Source: Owenia fusiformis
Lineage: Eukaryota; Annelida; Polychaeta; Sabellida; Oweniidae
Direction: 5' to 3'
Assembly: GCA_903813345.2 (NCBI GenBank)
Contig: CAIIXF020000001.1
Span: forward strand, 27,889,915-27,953,914
Length of the DNA: 64,000 bases
Part shown: one piece after another, positions 11,901-25,000 of the stretch
How the letters are laid out: each line of letters opens with the position of its first letter
Numbering within the stretch: the stretch's first letter is position 1
Notes under the pieces: generated by a model
Seen by the model: the letters and a program-made list of their open reading frames with translations, nothing else
What the model was told of the DNA's origin: nothing
Databases searched by the model: none
Translations under genes and position numbers: made by a program

Positions 11901-14900
11901 CGATTACATGTCCAAAAGATCTAGACCCTGGTGGATATAATATGCTACTATGTTCATTAGTTTCTCATTGACATCTATTGGAAATTTATTATCTCCAAAA
12001 AGTAAGAACTGGGATTGATCATGCATATTAAGTCCATCATAGTGGGTACGGATCCCTATCGTCTCCAATCCTGCAAGTAGTGTTATTCTCTGTTCTGTCA
12101 GCAGTGGGCATTTCAACAGGAAATGTAAAGTTGTCTGGTTTGTATTGTCACATAAACATTTAGGATTAGCAACTCGTTCAAAGTTGTGTGCATGGAGGTG
12201 AGCTTGCAAGAGAAGTCCGGACCTGAGTCGGTTTAACGGAATTTCTAGGTAGCGAGGCATGGCATTTTTTAGTTTTGACGTTGATAGGGTAGAAGCATGG
12301 CTTCCATCGCCTCTTACTATTCTTTTAAATCTTGAAATTGGCTGGCCAATTCTATAATCTGGTGGAAGGTTATTCCAAAGGGCCATACCTTTAAAAATTG
12401 TAGATTTCTTAGCCAAAGCGCTTGTTTGAAGGGGAATCTTATAGTCCCTGTGGCTCCTTAGTGAGCGCACCTGTATATCATTCTCATAGGACCTGACAAG
12501 ATTACAAATGAAAGGAGGAAAGTTATTATATCTTGCTTTAAAAATAAATATTTTGAGATGTTCCTCTCTTCTAGAGGATAAAGTTTTCCAGTTTATTGAT
12601 GAGAGAACTTTATTAGTGTTCGAGCCATGGATTGCTCCAGAGACTAGACATGCTGCTCTATAATGTAACCGTTCAAGAGATTGCAATTTGGTATCTGATG
12701 CACTATTGTATATGATGTCACAATAATCAAAATGAGGGAGTATGTACGCATTATATAAAGTTTCAAGGTGCTTGCTTGACAAGATCTTGCAGAGTTTCTT
12801 CATGGGCCTCATCAGGCTTATTACTTTGTTAATTAAGTGGTCAATGTGAGCGTTGAAGTTTAGGTGCTGGTCAAGAGTAAGTCCGAGGTGTTTATGAGTA
12901 TTACATCTAGGGACTATTTCCCTGTTCATTTTCAGAGGAGGAGGTTCAATATTAATGTTTCTATGTCCAGTGAATATCAAATCAGCGCTTTTCTGTGCTT
13001 TGAATAACATTTTCCAAGTTGCGGCCCATTGGTCTAAGTGGTCCAAATCACTTTGAATGGGTTCATGAATATCGAGAAATATTTCATTTACATCAAAAGG
13101 ATTATGGAGTGAGGTGTCATCCGCGAATATGAAAGTCTTTGAAACAAGACCATCCGGTAAGTCGTTGATATATATCAAAAATAGGAGGGGTCCCAACACT
13201 GAACCCTGAGGAACTCCTGCGTTAATTTTATAATTCTTGATCTGAGGGTTGTTATTATGTATTTGTATATCTGATTCTTGAGCATCTGTATGTTGAACAG
13301 AGGACCATTCTGATAAGTTATTATTGACCTTAACTCTGATACGCCTATCACATAAGTATGATTTAATGAGATTAATAAAATTGTTGTTACAACCATAGCC
13401 TTTTAATTTAGTTATCAATACGTTGTGCGGGACAACGTCAAAAGCTGAACTCAGGTCCAAAAAGATTGAGCGTATATGCTCTTTATTATCAATATGTTGA
13501 TGAAGATCATGTACAATATTTATTAGTTGATTTGTTGTTCCATGTTTAGGTAAGAACCCACTTTGGAGTTTATACAAGAGATTGTGCTCGAGAAGATGAG
13601 AAAGCAAATGTCTATGAATAATGCGTTCAAAAACTTTAGACAAAGTACTTAGGAGAGTTACAGGTCTATAATTGGAGGCAATGGTTGAGTCACCTTTTTT
13701 GTAAATTGGAATAACTATTCCCTCCTTCCAGATATCTGGAAAAATATTCTCATCAAGTATTCTATTAAATAGGTTGCTTACTGGTAATGAAAAAGAGCTG
13801 GCACACATTTTTAACATCTTGTTTGAGATTTCATCAGGACCAGGAGATTTATGTACATCTAACTCGTTAAGTAGTTCAAAGACCTCTTGTTGTGAAGTTC
13901 TGAAGTTTTGGAGTATTTGATTGGTTCTGCTTGGAAAAATAGGTGTAAGATTTGCATTATTTTCAATCAGATTTTTCTGTACAAAGTATTTCATGAGCAT
14001 ATTAGATTTGTCCAAACTGGAGCATGCAGGAACATCATTGTTAGGCAGGTATAAAACTGGAATGGAAGAAATACTGTTTTTACCTAACAAGTCTTTGATG
14101 AGTGTCCAATAATTGATTGAATTTTTATCACAATTTTCAATTTTAAAAGTAACATTAGATAAGTAGTCACTTTTAGCTGTTTCTATTAATTCTTTGACTT
14201 TGCGACTTTGGGTTACATACTTTTCTTTATATGTTGCATTGTCAGTGGATTTGAATTTGTGATGAAGCCTATTTCTTTTATAAATCTCATTTTTAATGGA
14301 ACTATTGAACCATGGTTGGTCATCAAATCTTGTTGAACGAATATTATTTTTAACATTTTATTTGATAATAGTAAGAAAATTTTTCACAAGTTTTGTAGTG
14401 CCTTCGTTAACAGAATCAGTTCCAATAAAACTCCAGTCAAAATCCCTTATCTTCGAATTTAATAAGTCGGCATTCACATCTTTGAAGTAAAAAATTGTTT
14501 TTTTAATTGAAGGTTCGCGTGGAACTTTAACACTAAATTGAGATATAATAGAACAGTGGTCAGAATTACCAATTGGAGGATCAATTTTAAAAGAAACGAG
14601 ATGCTCAGAATCAGATACCAACAAGTCAATGCATGATTTGGAGTTGCCAGTGATTCTAGTAGGCTCATTAACAAGTTGCGATAGACCAAGATCAGTGAGC
14701 AGTTTTTTCAGTTCAGTACCAGCAAGATTATTATGGTCATCAGTATACCAGGCATCATTTCTCGCATTGAAATCTCCATTGAGAAAAACACCATTATTGG
14801 GTTCAATGAGCACTTGTTCTAAATTCAATTTGAGTTTTGAAAAATAATTTCTAGTTTCGTTCGCTGTCATTGATGGTGATCTATAAAAGAATCCATACAG

Positions 14901-17900
14901 AAATTTTTTGAAATTCACCCGGATTTCTACCCAACAGTTCGCGAGTTCGTCGTTCACATGCTGATCACATATTTTAGTCTCGATAGAGTCATGACTCCAA
15001 AGTAAAAGACCTCGACCCTTGTTATTTGAGTACTTTGGCTTGCCATATTCATTGATATTAAAAATGTTCGAACTCAGATCTTCATTGGATATGTGGCCAG
15101 TCTCACAGAGTGCTATTAAATGAAAATTTTCTTGTTTTGCATAGTTTTTGAGGAAATCCAACCGTGTAAGTGAGTCAGCTTTAATGCTGTTGACATTACT
15201 AAATAAAATTTTCAAATCATTACTTGGGCCTGGATTGCTTTCCACATCACCGCATAGCGTAATCAAGTAATGACATAAATGGCTTGGATTGTGGATAAAC
15301 AATGATGATCCAGGAATACAGCACAAAGCCATCACAACAGTGGTAAGTTTCAAAATAATTAGGATGCAGTTTGAATGTAAAAGAAGGATTGATCTAGTGA
15401 CCAGAATAAGTGTAAACAGTTTCACAAGAATATACAAAACTTGACACACAAAAATGATGGCAAGTGCAGTGAATTTCAAACAACAAATGTCAAGGTTAAA
15501 ATGTAAGCCTCCACTGAACAGTAGGAGGCTTAAAAACACAGTTGCTAATCTAATGAGCAGACATTCTGGGTGCACCGTTGAATCTTTAGGATACTCGTGA
15601 AGAGGATATATTGCGAAGCTGTTGAAACACCCTACTGCCATTCTCCATTGTTGTGAGCTAACAGGGTCTGGACTGGTCTGGACATGAAATTAGTTTATAT
15701 CTAGGTCAAGGTCAAAATCAAGGTCAAATTTAACTTTTTCATAATTTCTTGCGATGAATTAAATTGTAACTAGATATAAGCATTCTCTAGCAAATTGCTC
15801 ACTATATGTTCGCGTTTTTGAGATATTTGACGTCAAAAAAAGGTAAAAATTGGTCATTTTTCAACTTGCTTCAATTTGACCCATTTTTAAAAAAAATCAT
15901 CTACAAAGTCTAGGGAGTTCAAATCTGACCCTATTAGATTTGAGATTTGACCTTTGGTTGGCAACTGATTATCTATCAACATTTTGCACCAGTTTTGAGA
16001 TATAAGACCTCAAAAACAGAAAAAGGTCAAATTTTCCAAGTCCAAATTTCACTATGCTTTAAATTGACCAAACTTTTTTAAATCATCCTTAAGTTCTCAA
16101 GAGTTTAAATCTGACCTTAGATTAGACCTTTGACCTTTAGTTGACCTTCAGTGATCTTCGAAAGATCAAAAAGTTGAATTTTCAAATTGATTTTCTGGAT
16201 TCAAAAGGTATATTTAATCACAAAAGACCTACTAAGGTCTAAAAAGTAAAAATCAGCACGGTCAAAGGTTAGTCATCAAACTAAATCACAAACTGTGTTT
16301 CTAAGCATGGGTTTTCAATTTTTGAAAGTTACTCAAAGTTGGTAACTACAAATCAATATTTTGGGATAAAACTCGGGGTATGTATATTTCTCTAAAGGTG
16401 CTACACATATCAGCCGTTGATTATCTTTTAAAATTTTGCACCATTTTTGAGATATAAGAGCTCAAAATTGAAAAAAAGTCAAATTTCTGAATTTTTCAAG
16501 GTCAAATTTCTTGCTTCAAATTGAACAAATATTTTTTTAAACATCGTCTACAAGTTGCCTAGAGTTCATATATGACCTTAGATTTGAGATTTAACATTCG
16601 GCTGACCTTCTACTTGTCGAAACTGACTACAGGGCCTTGCAATCTTGATATCTAGATCTAATAGTTTTTACTTTAACATTATCAGTTTTAGTTGTGTCAT
16701 GGTGACGTGAATTTTGTAATATTCAACTTGCAGACCAAAACTCCAATGCCAGAATGTATGTTAAAGCATGTCTATGTTATGCATGAATGTGTAACATGCA
16801 GTACATTACTACTTCAAAGATTAATTTGAAAGGTCAAAAAACATTTGGCAAGAAACTTTTTAATGAAAAACTTGGTCAATATCACCATTTCAGTGTAAAC
16901 GGCAACTCCTTATTTAATATTTCAGAATAATAGTATAATATAGCCATCTCCTAATCATTAAAATTCATTTTGTTTTAAACTTGAGTGTGATATACGTACA
17001 TGTAGTCATACTTTGAAGAGATTTCATTTTACTTTCCAACATCCCAACATCGGGTGGCCATCTTGGATTTTTAAAGCTCGAATCATAAAAATAGACATGT
17101 AAATCCCTGCTTCCTGGGAGTCGGGCTGAAGAACACGGAATATTTGTGTTATCGATATATCACTGTATCCCCCATCCCGTTGTACGGACGGACAGAGGAG
17201 ACCTGACTAACGGATGTATTGAAGAATTTTTTGTTTCTCGATTTGTATTCATTAGTAGCTATAGAAATGCGAGCAACAAATCGTGTTTCCTAAACAAAAC
17301 GCATAGCTCCCTAGGAACACTTACATTCTTTTCCTAATAGATTTAGATGACATAATAAATTTGATAATGGTAATCAAGTTACCAAAGTAGTTGTTTTGCT
17401 AGTTAATTCAATTTACAATGGCTTGTCAGCACAAGAGGATCTTGGTTTGAAACCAAAGACATAAGGCCATAAGAAGTAGGTTATTTGTTTTGCGTCATGG
17501 CAAAATCCAAATCATGCAAGGGTACAAGGAAAACAAACACAAACTCAACAAAAAACACAAACTTGTTTATGGGCATATAAAGGGATGACATGCCAATTTT
17601 CAGTGATTACAAACACATATCTATACATCCTATACAATACATTTAAGCATAGCTATTATTCAAGGGTACAAAATAAGAAAATACACAGTGTATGCTAAAG
17701 TAATCAATAACACTGTCAATTTTGACGCACATCAAATGATCTGCCATTTCGTCCGATTCTGATTGAATGAAATGCGATGGTACTTCCAAACCCTTGTAAT
17801 TGCTATTTGGATGTGTTTGTTTTTTCTGATTTACTCAAAATCGTGCAAGCAAGGGGACGCAAAACAGAGAATGTACTTCTTATGGCCTAACCTTTATTTA

Positions 17901-20900
17901 TGCGTGTTGGTTGATTAGCAATGCATAGAGATGGCTCGTTCAAATGACATGAAATTAGAAAGTGCGGTGTTCGAATCAAAATCTAGTATTAGAAGCAAGA
18001 ATCCCATTAAAAGATAATACGGATTTAATGCAATCTATCTAGAATCAATACCAGCTATTGGAACAGCCAGGCTACTTGATGAAAGTGTAAATTCAAACGG
18101 TAGCGAAATTTATCTATCCTTGATATTGTTTTTATAGATCCCTGGATGGGCATTTATGGGTTTTTACTAAGATCATAACTGATTTGCTACCTACATTATT
18201 AATATCTTTCATCAAGAAGTCTTTCAAATGTGATACAAACAAAGATATTTCATAGAGAAATAATTACTATTTCGGCGTGATTGAATATAGAGTTAAATCA
18301 AATGTGCAGCGATCAGCTATGGCCTATAAAATGGTGTCAGTTGCTTTCGACAACATTAATTCGAAATCGAGGTATGTTATTGACCATTGCGAAACACGTG
18401 TCGTGGCTATACAGGGCTCATTTGCGACTTTTGTCTTGTCCTCATTCTAATATCATTACATGATTGCAATTCAGTTTAAACCTTCTTTGAGAGCCGATGG
18501 TCTCAATTTGTTTAACATATGGATTAAACAAGTTTGATTTCTCTGATGGAATTGACATTCTGGCTTAACCAGCTAAGGAGTCTGTTGATTTGTTTAATGG
18601 AATTGTCATTTCAAACAAATGCCTTTGCCCAAAGTGCTTGACTGTATTGGTATTGAGGGAGTATTTTACTCTCATCGTGTCATTTGTTCTAGTTCAGAAA
18701 TGATTATTAGAAGGCTATATCGCTTAATTATTCCGTAGTAGATTACTCTAATTTAGATCTTTTGTCTTCCTTCATTTTATTTTCACTTAATAGCTCATTT
18801 CGTGTATCTTCTGTTTTGTGAAAATTATGAATCAGTACTGGTATGTGTTATTCATTTTCTGCATGTTGGGGTAGAAAACATAATATCTTGTTTATTCTTG
18901 CGATGCTCTTCACATTATACATTTTGCATTTCAATGAGCGTCATCTTAAGCGAAGCCGTTTTCTCTATCTCCGATTCCGGTGTCTCCTCCGTTTTCATTG
19001 TCGCAGTTTCGAATTGTCTTGCATAAGCATGTGTATGGATATAATAACAAGTGATTAAACTTACATTTAATTGAAGTATCGACTAAATCATACCCATTGT
19101 AACTCTTGCAACTCTTGTACTAATTATATGGTACAAACCAGACGTCATGTGAGAGGGTCGCAGTAAAATTGCCACTAATAAATGTTGCAACATATAATGA
19201 TAACAATTTATTCTAAACTGGGAATTCAATGTTTTCCATGTCATATCATCAAATGATGAACTGAATACATATAGCAAGTTATGTAGGCAATTGAATTTGC
19301 TAACTTTATTTAACAAAAAAGATACGTTTCTTTAGCTTCAACAAAGTTATACATGTAGGTCTTTAAAGTCAAAATTGTTTTTCAAAAAACCTCTCCCATT
19401 GAAATAACACAGGAGGCGAATAATGATTTTCAAATTTGAAGCTCTGTAACTTTAGTATTCATCAAGTAAACTAAACACTTAGTGTGCGAAAATGTTAGAC
19501 AATTAAATTTTCTATACAAAAATAGTTTTGCTGAATCTTTTACGGAATAGATATCCTGATTTCTGATTTGCCCCGAACCGGCCCCGAACCAACCATTTCC
19601 CATTGGTTTATATGGGAATGACGATTTTCAAAAATTAATCAAATTTATCATCAATTTTCGACCTATTGTGATTGAGGAAAAAATTGAGAAAACTTGGAGG
19701 TATTGGAAGTCAAATTACGTTTCCATTAATAGTATAAGTATTTTCATCGCAGGCTAAGTAAATAAAAATTCAAAGGTAATAAAAAGGCTAACAGGTAGTT
19801 CAATGGGGGAGCTAAGGTTGCCAAAATGGATTTTTGAAAACTATTTCACGTTAATGTTGACATTCATCGATATCAAACTAGACATTCACATGTACACGTC
19901 GCACGAAACTGGGGACAATTAGCGTAACATTATGGCGTCAAAAAACCAAGACAAAACAATGAGCAGCATAGGGCGCAAACAGCCTTACAACGTCAAAAAC
20001 GACAAGTGTCACATTTTTGTCAAGTTTAGTCAACCTAAAAATAAAATACTTTATCCTTATCTAATCATGACAAAATTCACAGGGTAGCAAGATCTCGAGG
20101 ACAATATTTCTAAAATGTTTTTGAATTTTGGAAAACGGTCAAGAAATCCACTTGGGGCGTTGGTAAAAATTGATATGTATGGAATTTGTGGTAGAAAATC
20201 GATGCGTCACATTTTTTCAAGTCTCGAAAACCAGCTCTTATTTTAATATTATTTGCAAAATAAACAAACTGGTTATTGTTTTGTAAATTTCGCCATGACA
20301 ATATTGTGCAGTTAATTTTTCTTTCAAATCAGACTTGAATTAGAAGGTTAAATGAAGGTAAACTTATTGCTCGTCCCATCCGCCTTCAAAACCTTACACA
20401 ATTTTGAAAATTTTAAAAGAGTTCACATATGATAATTTGAACTGTAGCCGTTAAGCAATTGTGACGTCATAAATGAACATGTTCCATTGAATAAATTGTG
20501 AAATTTTAGTGAGGTTTTGATCATTATTTCAAAAGTTATCCCAATTTCAACGAGCCCTGTGAGTGTAAAGTGTTACGTCTTACAGCGTATTTGACGATTT
20601 TGGGATATGTTTAACTTTAAAAATATGTTGGATCCCATCAAAATTTTGAATAAAAAATAATTTCACTGAAATGCGAATAAAAAGTATTTCAAAATGATAT
20701 ATAAAACACATAGCTAGCTTTTTAAATGATGCAGAGATTAACGCTCAAAGCTGAAATCAGCCCGTATTTCCCGAATTGTCCCCAGGTCCGTGCACGTCAT
20801 AATGATATTTATGCCTTCAAGTTCAAAACAAATTTTGTCCTCTATTTACTGAAAGTTCAAGGTCAGCAAATCTGGAATTCTATATCTCATCATATTCGAC

Positions 20901-22093
20901 AAGCAGCCTCACTCTCAATTTTTAAGTCGCTGTTCAAACAAAATAAAATAAATGATATACCTTTATAATTTTAAACATTTGAAAATGTCTTTACTATTGG
21001 AAATCTGTACTCCGCCACATTTTGTCTTATTTACTTATTTACCGTTCTCGTGCCCTGTGTCCCTGTCCCTGAGTATTAATATTTTTTACATTTTTGAAAT
21101 GATTTCCAACAGACTTGGGCCAGTGTCATTCTCAGGTATTTTTTCCCTCCATTTCTATTTGTCTTACCTTTTGGCTGCACTGACCCATTTCTGTCCAGTT
21201 AAAACCAACATATATGCTCTTGAGAACGTCATGTTGTATGGAATGTCATGTATGTTTTTCAAAATATAGTAATAAATATCTGAAGCTGAATCTGATATAC
21301 AGTACAACGTGTACCAAAACTGACAATTTTTGAAAGGCTTATAAAAAGATTGCTTTTTAGAAAGGTTTATGAAATTGCCATCATTGTCATTATTTTGCAA
21401 CATTGCTCTCGAGGCATCAAATGTTGTCCCCCTCCATCTAATATTAATTTATTTCGATTATTTTTTGTATAACGCATGGAAGCTAACTTTAAAAAGTGAG
21501 CAATGTCATTAGTATTGTGATAATAACGTCCCTTATACCTATTTATTACTGGTCGTGTAGACCATTGTTGCCCGATTTGTAGCAAAAACATTGACTTTTG
21601 CACTTTGGTGATGATGCGCCTTTTTAATAGATCTCATATCTTAGAAAGGTATTAGTTCCATAAAACTACATATTTTGCAATGCACTGCGATTATTCATTT
21701 GCCAATTCAGTTTTAAATTTTCTCTCGAAAAAATAAATCTTCCAAATTTGTTGAATTTTCCTACAGAAATCGCCTAATCCCCCCCCCCCCCTCTATCCAT
21801 TTTGTACGATCACCGGGCGTGTAAAAGGACGACTAGTCCATACGTGTACAACATGTACAAGAATACATGAAACAAATAGTGGTTTTCTAAGTAAAAATAT
21901 GACTTCCTATAAATATGTTGAGTTCTCGGGGCTCATGGTACGGCCAGGTCATCATAATTCAGTTTTGTTATTTTTCAATTATCTTTCAGCTAAAACCATG
22001 TATAAGAGAGCTCCACCCAAGGGGTTCACAGCAATGAGGGGGAAACGCAGTACAGAAATAAAGAGTGCAAAAAGAAAGAATAAAACGGTGTAG
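8905..22093 (+). CDS. Tachykinin-related peptide precursor (3 coding exons)
   Basis: Coding exons are 8905-9039 (the exon itself probably starts at 8884 after a tttcag acceptor), 11257-11446 and 21990-22093. The junction phases are 0 and 1 and all splice sites are GT/AG. The product is 142 aa. Residues 1 to about 18 form a signal peptide, followed by an acidic spacer (about 25-103) and dibasic K104-R105. A short linker ends at K114-R115. The candidate mature peptide at 116-125 is APPKGFTAMR, followed by G126-K127-R128, the standard amidation and cleavage signal. An F-x-A-x-R-amide C-terminus matches protostome tachykinin-related peptides, such as the bivalve anodontatachykinin type. It would act as a secreted ligand of a tachykinin-type GPCR. 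Only one mature copy is seen, whereas lophotrochozoan precursors often carry several; further phase 1-1 exons in the 10.5 kb intron could have been missed. Intron 2 contains an antisense LINE. Confidence 0.8.
9040..11256 (+). other. Intron 1 of the peptide-precursor gene
   Basis: The intron begins GTAAGT directly after the codon for R45 and ends TTTTAG before the second exon. It is AT-rich. An 82-codon open frame at 10563-10811 has no recognisable features. I saw no strong repeat structure beyond a fragment of the recurring gtggtgac motif near 9210. Confidence 0.6.
11616..15664 (-). mobile_element. CR1-like LINE with 2A motif, nearly full length
   Basis: The element is about 4.05 kb. It ends in a 16-nt poly(A) (T run 11616-11631 on +) and is flanked by a 12-bp target duplication, ggtctggactgg, at 11604-11615 and 15665-15676. 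This fits target-primed reverse transcription. The minus strand carries one long APE-RT frame (separate entry) and about 270 nt of 3' sequence. Only 23 nt precede the first in-frame ATG, and the frame stays open to the 5' end, so slight 5' truncation is possible. It sits antisense in intron 2 of the peptide gene. The clade call (CR1 group) rests on the APE-plus-RT architecture without RNase H and is inferred. Confidence 0.92.
11904..15641 (-). pseudogene. LINE APE endonuclease-reverse transcriptase ORF, one in-frame stop
   Basis: This is a single frame of 1,246 codons broken only by TAA at 14358-14360; no frameshift is needed. Residues 1-125 are strongly hydrophobic, with several membrane-length segments. 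Residues 126-139 read LITLCGDVESNPGP, a canonical 2A ribosome-skipping motif, so the leader would be released at G138/P139. An APE-type endonuclease follows, with LFSNVNS, ALCETG, GDFNARND, SCIDLLVS and NSDHCS motifs. After the stop come the RT domain (AGVPQGSVLGP; catalytic FADD at 13116-13127) and a C-terminal Cys/His cluster (CLC...H...KC, near 12.1 kb). The stop lies between endonuclease and RT, so this copy should not make a full protein, but it looks young. Confidence 0.93.
15677..20725 (+). other. Intron 2 interior, repeat-derived, no exon supported
   Basis: From 15677 to about 16640 the sequence repeats the motifs aaggtcaaatttga and gttcaaatctgacctta. It belongs to the same interspersed family as 39.5, 45.0 and 53.7 kb. 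The remainder is AT-rich with short unremarkable frames. I found no additional phase 1-1 exon with a tachykinin-like peptide, but a short one could be missed by eye. Confidence 0.5.
20726..20968 (+). pseudogene. 3' remnant of a second LINE (RT ORF C-terminus)
   Basis: The 80-codon frame ends with a pattern typical of LINE RT C-termini: a QGQQIWNSISHHIR block followed by SLSIFKSLFKQ and a stop. It lacks the catalytic RT region, so it is a 5'-truncated copy. The following 300 nt (to about 21260) resembles a LINE 3' tail but shows no clear poly(A). It is in the same direction as the host gene, within intron 2. Confidence 0.6.
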
Positions 22094-25000
22094 CCACACT
22101 ACCAATTACGAGGTACGTGACCAGTTGTGTTTGCAATCGTGTCAACAGTACTGATAAAATAACCAACTTATAGAAGTATTTTGTGGTATTGAAAAACTAG
22201 ATCGATGGAGAATTATACAAGGAACATGGAATTTAATTTCTTGGCTGCAAGATTTCACGATGGGATGGCCATGATTTCACTAATAGTTTGCTTAATAATT
22301 CTAGATACTATAAGAATGGTAACGGTTAAACCACTTAAATATTATGATCGTAGTCTTACCCAATGTTATCAACGTGAAACGAGAAAGTGAATACGCACAA
22401 CTTCACACCAACGCACATCATAGTTATTTGATGTTGAAAAATGAAGAAACTTGGTTGGAAAATTAAAGAAAACTCCGAATTTTAGTTGTCATTCAGACCA
22501 ATGGTACAAGAATATTAAAATCATAATGAAAACTTCTTTTCAATAATAAGATAGGCCAACCATATTGGTTTATTTTGAAAGAGGAAAAAATTATGCAGCC
22601 CAAGTCGACACCACAGCGTAACCGGATGACAGCACGATTTACAAGATGCTATAAATTCTAATGAATGCGCATAATAAAATAAAGGTTGAAATAATGTGAC
22701 TTTCGCTAATCTGTTCTGTAACTTTTTCAAAAGTCAATTTTTGAAAATGTGAAGTTTTTAAGTCAAGACAAATAATATTTGATTGATTAAACTTCGCATG
22801 GGGCCTTTAAGATCAGATAGGTCGAATCGAGACAAATATATGGTTTATCACGCATCGTGAAATGTAATTATCCTTTACGATATCTCCTTATAAGTTAATA
22901 AGGGGAATCGCCAATATTTCAGTTATTGGGAAACATCCCGGGAAACATGCCCATGGCCGTGAGCAGTGACGGTAATTACCGGTACCCACATGCTGGTTCT
23001 TTGGCCGTTGTGGGTGTAATGCAGTTAATAAGTGCTTGTTTAACGAGAATGTATATTTTATTACAGGTGGGATGGTGAACCGATTGAATGACGTCCATTT
23101 GAACACCTCGTTAAACCTACCAACCGATCCATATTACAATCGCTGAACAAAACAGGAATGATGCTTTAGCCGATGGGGTACTTCCGATATGAGCAGATAC
23201 AATACATTGACAATCATATGAATCATATGAATTTTTGAAAACTGATATCAAAATATTTCACTTTTCTCCTTTAGATTAAAATGTGATTTGTGAGAGAAGC
23301 ATTCTGTATTAAAAGTGCCATTGTAAAATATGTTTTTATTTTTGGAAAATAGAAACCACAAATTCATTCGAGACAATCCATCAAATACCCATTCCTCATG
23401 GATAATAAACAATACAACGGACTTAAATGGTTTTTTGAAATTCGTTTGATCTCCTGCATGTACGTGTATGTTATCCAGTAGTACTAATCGGTGGTGTTGT
23501 TCAGGGTAAACAAATATGGTTGAACTCACCAGGCAACCACCATGCTGAGGTCCATATACGTGCCATATACCTAAAACAAATGAAAATGGTAGCAAAGACT
23601 GAAGAGAGTAAAATGCTATTAGCAATCTTGTCATTATTGTCCTTACAAGCCAAACTGACAAAGATTGAGATGCAGAGAAGTCCAAATACATGAGAACTGA
23701 AAAAGGGTTCCACTTTTTCAATTTTCTCTGCTAGATAGGCTTAAAGCTTGGATTTTCCTGGGCAAAAAATATGGTAAACTTTTGACAATTTTTCTCAATT
23801 CGTCTAGTCTTATCGTCACTTTAAATGATGTGATAGAAAATTGCCGATTGTACGCTGCATGATATCATACTCTGGAGCTTCATTTCTCTTCAGTTTACCT
23901 TAAAAAAAACAATGTAAAATAAAAATGAATGTAAAAACCTATGAGCGAGTTTATTCCAATAAAATCCATTAAAAATACAATTCGTAAACATTAATATCAT
24001 TGTTATTTTAGTGGATGTGAATACACAAAGGGATATATTTGATACTAGAAAATAAATCCAATCAAAATTACATTTATATATGCTAATAAAACTGCGTATA
24101 TTAATACCCAATAGCCATTATTTTACTTTGAAATAAAGATCTATAAATACGTCGCATCATGGCCGATCATACATTTTCACACGTAATTTCTCTGTTCAAT
24201 TCCTTATTTTATCTCTCGAGGCATTTCTGGAAAAAGAATAATCCTCTTGATAAAGTTCATAAATTTTCCAGGCCTCTACTTTTCCAGAAATTGGATTTTC
24301 CTAGTTTTTAAGAGAATTCCTTGGCAATGGCAACTGTCCTTGCTCTCATTCAAACTGATAAAAAATCAAAAGCCCAACCTTGTAATGTTTGTAATTATTC
24401 TACAGACTGGTGAGTTTAACAGTATAACAATGTCACCTCTTGTGGTGGTGACATAAAAACAACAGTAGTGACATCTATTACACCAAAATGTTAAAAGTGA
24501 AGTAATGTTGCGTTCCCAAATAGCCGCGTGACGCAATAAAAATGACACCCACCCAAACAATGTTTCATCACTTTTTTGTCTGAAGAAATTCTAACTTGTT
24601 TTTTCGCACATTAAAACTACACTCCATTTTGCAACTCCACAAGAAGTTTCAGATGACTAGTTCACCTACATTGTACGGGTAGATGCACATTAATGAGCGT
24701 TCCAAAAATGTGTCATCTATTCCTTTGCTGGCACAATTGGAGCTAACACAAAAACGACACCCACCTTTTGGAACATAATTTTGGAAATAAGTTATAATGA
24801 TTTAATCAACGACAACTACATTATTTTGTGTTTAATTGAATGGCATGTCTACTTTAAATGTGCCAGAGGACAAGAACTTAGTCTATATGCTAATAGGCAA
24901 ACAAGTTATGCAATGTAAGGTGGGTGACATTTTTTGCGTATATACCCTGTATATTGATCCAAATCAAAACTTAGTATCAATAAGTACAATTTGAATTACA

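Noticed and set aside
11904-15641. Reading the LINE as two separate proteins (ORF1 and ORF2)
   Set aside because: Both parts are in the same frame with only one TAA between them, and the APE and RT domains normally lie on one polypeptide.
18298-18379. Possible extra internal exon of the peptide gene
   Set aside because: The acceptor lacks a pyrimidine tract and neither reading gives a dibasic-flanked peptide.
23248-23721. 157-codon minus-strand open frame, one of the longest unassigned frames
   Set aside because: It has no recognisable domain, its composition is that of AT-rich noncoding DNA, and the only good splice sites in it (around 23520-23565) would give a tiny exon with no partners.
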